DNA from: Oscillospiraceae bacterium
GTDB lineage: Bacteria > Bacillota > Clostridia > Oscillospirales > Oscillospiraceae
Direction of reading: 5' to 3'
Assembly: GCA_020025675.1 (NCBI GenBank)
Contig: JAHHRS010000048.1
Span: forward strand, 1 to 14,344
Length of the DNA stretch: 14,344 nucleotides
This document shows positions 14,263 to 14,344 of this stretch, piece by piece. Under the pieces are notes generated by a model that had not been told where the DNA came from, searched no databases, and saw only the letters and a list, made by a program, of their open reading frames with translations. Each line of letters starts with the position of its first letter. Position 1 is the first letter of the stretch. A program made the position numbers and the translations under genes.

Positions 14263-14338
14263 CCGGGTGTAGCGCAGTTGGTAGCGCGCCTGCTTTGGGA
14301 GCAGGATGCCGGGGGTTCAAATCCCTCCACTCGGACCA
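14263..14338 (+). tRNA. tRNA-Pro(TGG)
   Basis: Cloverleaf on the plus strand: acceptor stem CCGGGTG (14263-14269) with CACTCGG (one G-T pair), discriminator A, encoded CCA (14336-14338). Anticodon stem CCTGC/GCAGG encloses loop TTTGGGA, with anticodon TGG at 14296-14298, which can read all or most proline codons. The T-arm carries GGTTCAAAT. The window ends 6 bases later, so any terminator or further tRNA is out of view. It is transcribed away from trmB. Confidence 0.97.
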
Positions 14339-14344
14339 TTTTTT

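Noticed and set aside
1..14344. CRISPR array, insertion sequence, prophage or toxin-antitoxin pair
   Set aside because: No regularly spaced repeats, transposase, integrase or phage proteins were seen. Genes are ordinary chromosomal ones with similar composition.

Overview
The window looks like a piece of chromosome from a low-to-mid GC anaerobic Firmicute, most likely a Clostridia member. This is an inference from strong AGGAG-type ribosome binding sites, short lipoprotein signal peptides with a Cys lipobox, a Rex redox repressor, an ECF sigma/anti-sigma pair, rho-independent terminators with T tracts and tRNA genes with encoded CCA. No phage, insertion sequence or CRISPR signal is visible. 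Almost everything is on the minus strand. The plus strand carries only the 3' end of a nucleoside phosphorylase at the left edge and a tRNA-Pro at the right edge.

Left part (1-1413): the tail of a uridine-phosphorylase-like gene converges on a two-gene unit (lipoprotein of unknown function, then a small P-loop kinase-like protein). The two units share a bidirectional terminator. The lipoprotein has a good promoter of its own.

Sugar region (1376-7378), read from right to left on the minus strand: a LacI-family regulator, a sugar-binding lipoprotein, two MalF/MalG-type permeases and the 4-alpha-glucanotransferase MalQ. It ends at a rho-independent terminator. The order fits uptake and first processing of maltodextrin. 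No ATPase gene is present, so a shared MsmX-type ATPase encoded elsewhere is inferred. The promoter ahead of the regulator has two overlapping AACGTT-centred palindromes just downstream of it, pointing to autoregulation and probably to control of the whole operon. Two stem-loops lie between the binding-protein and permease genes. Two starts here are easily misplaced: the regulator begins at a GTG at 7285 and the first permease at a TTG at 4700.

Spacer 7379-7735: no convincing gene, but several inverted repeats, including a hairpin with a T tract and a possible branched structure with C-rich loops. This is the least explained part of the window.

Housekeeping part (7736-14138), also minus strand: trmB, xth (exodeoxyribonuclease III), dus, an ECF sigma gene and its zinc-finger anti-sigma gene run with overlaps or short gaps and look like one operon. 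Next come rex with its own promoter, a terminator-like hairpin, mnmE, and tRNA-Ser(GCT) with its own promoter and terminator. A tRNA-Pro(TGG) gene faces away from trmB at the right edge.

I found no clearly new multi-gene system. The most interesting items are the tandem operators, the structured spacer, the hairpin upstream of mnmE that could also pair with the mnmE ribosome binding site, and the intercistronic stem-loops in the sugar operon.
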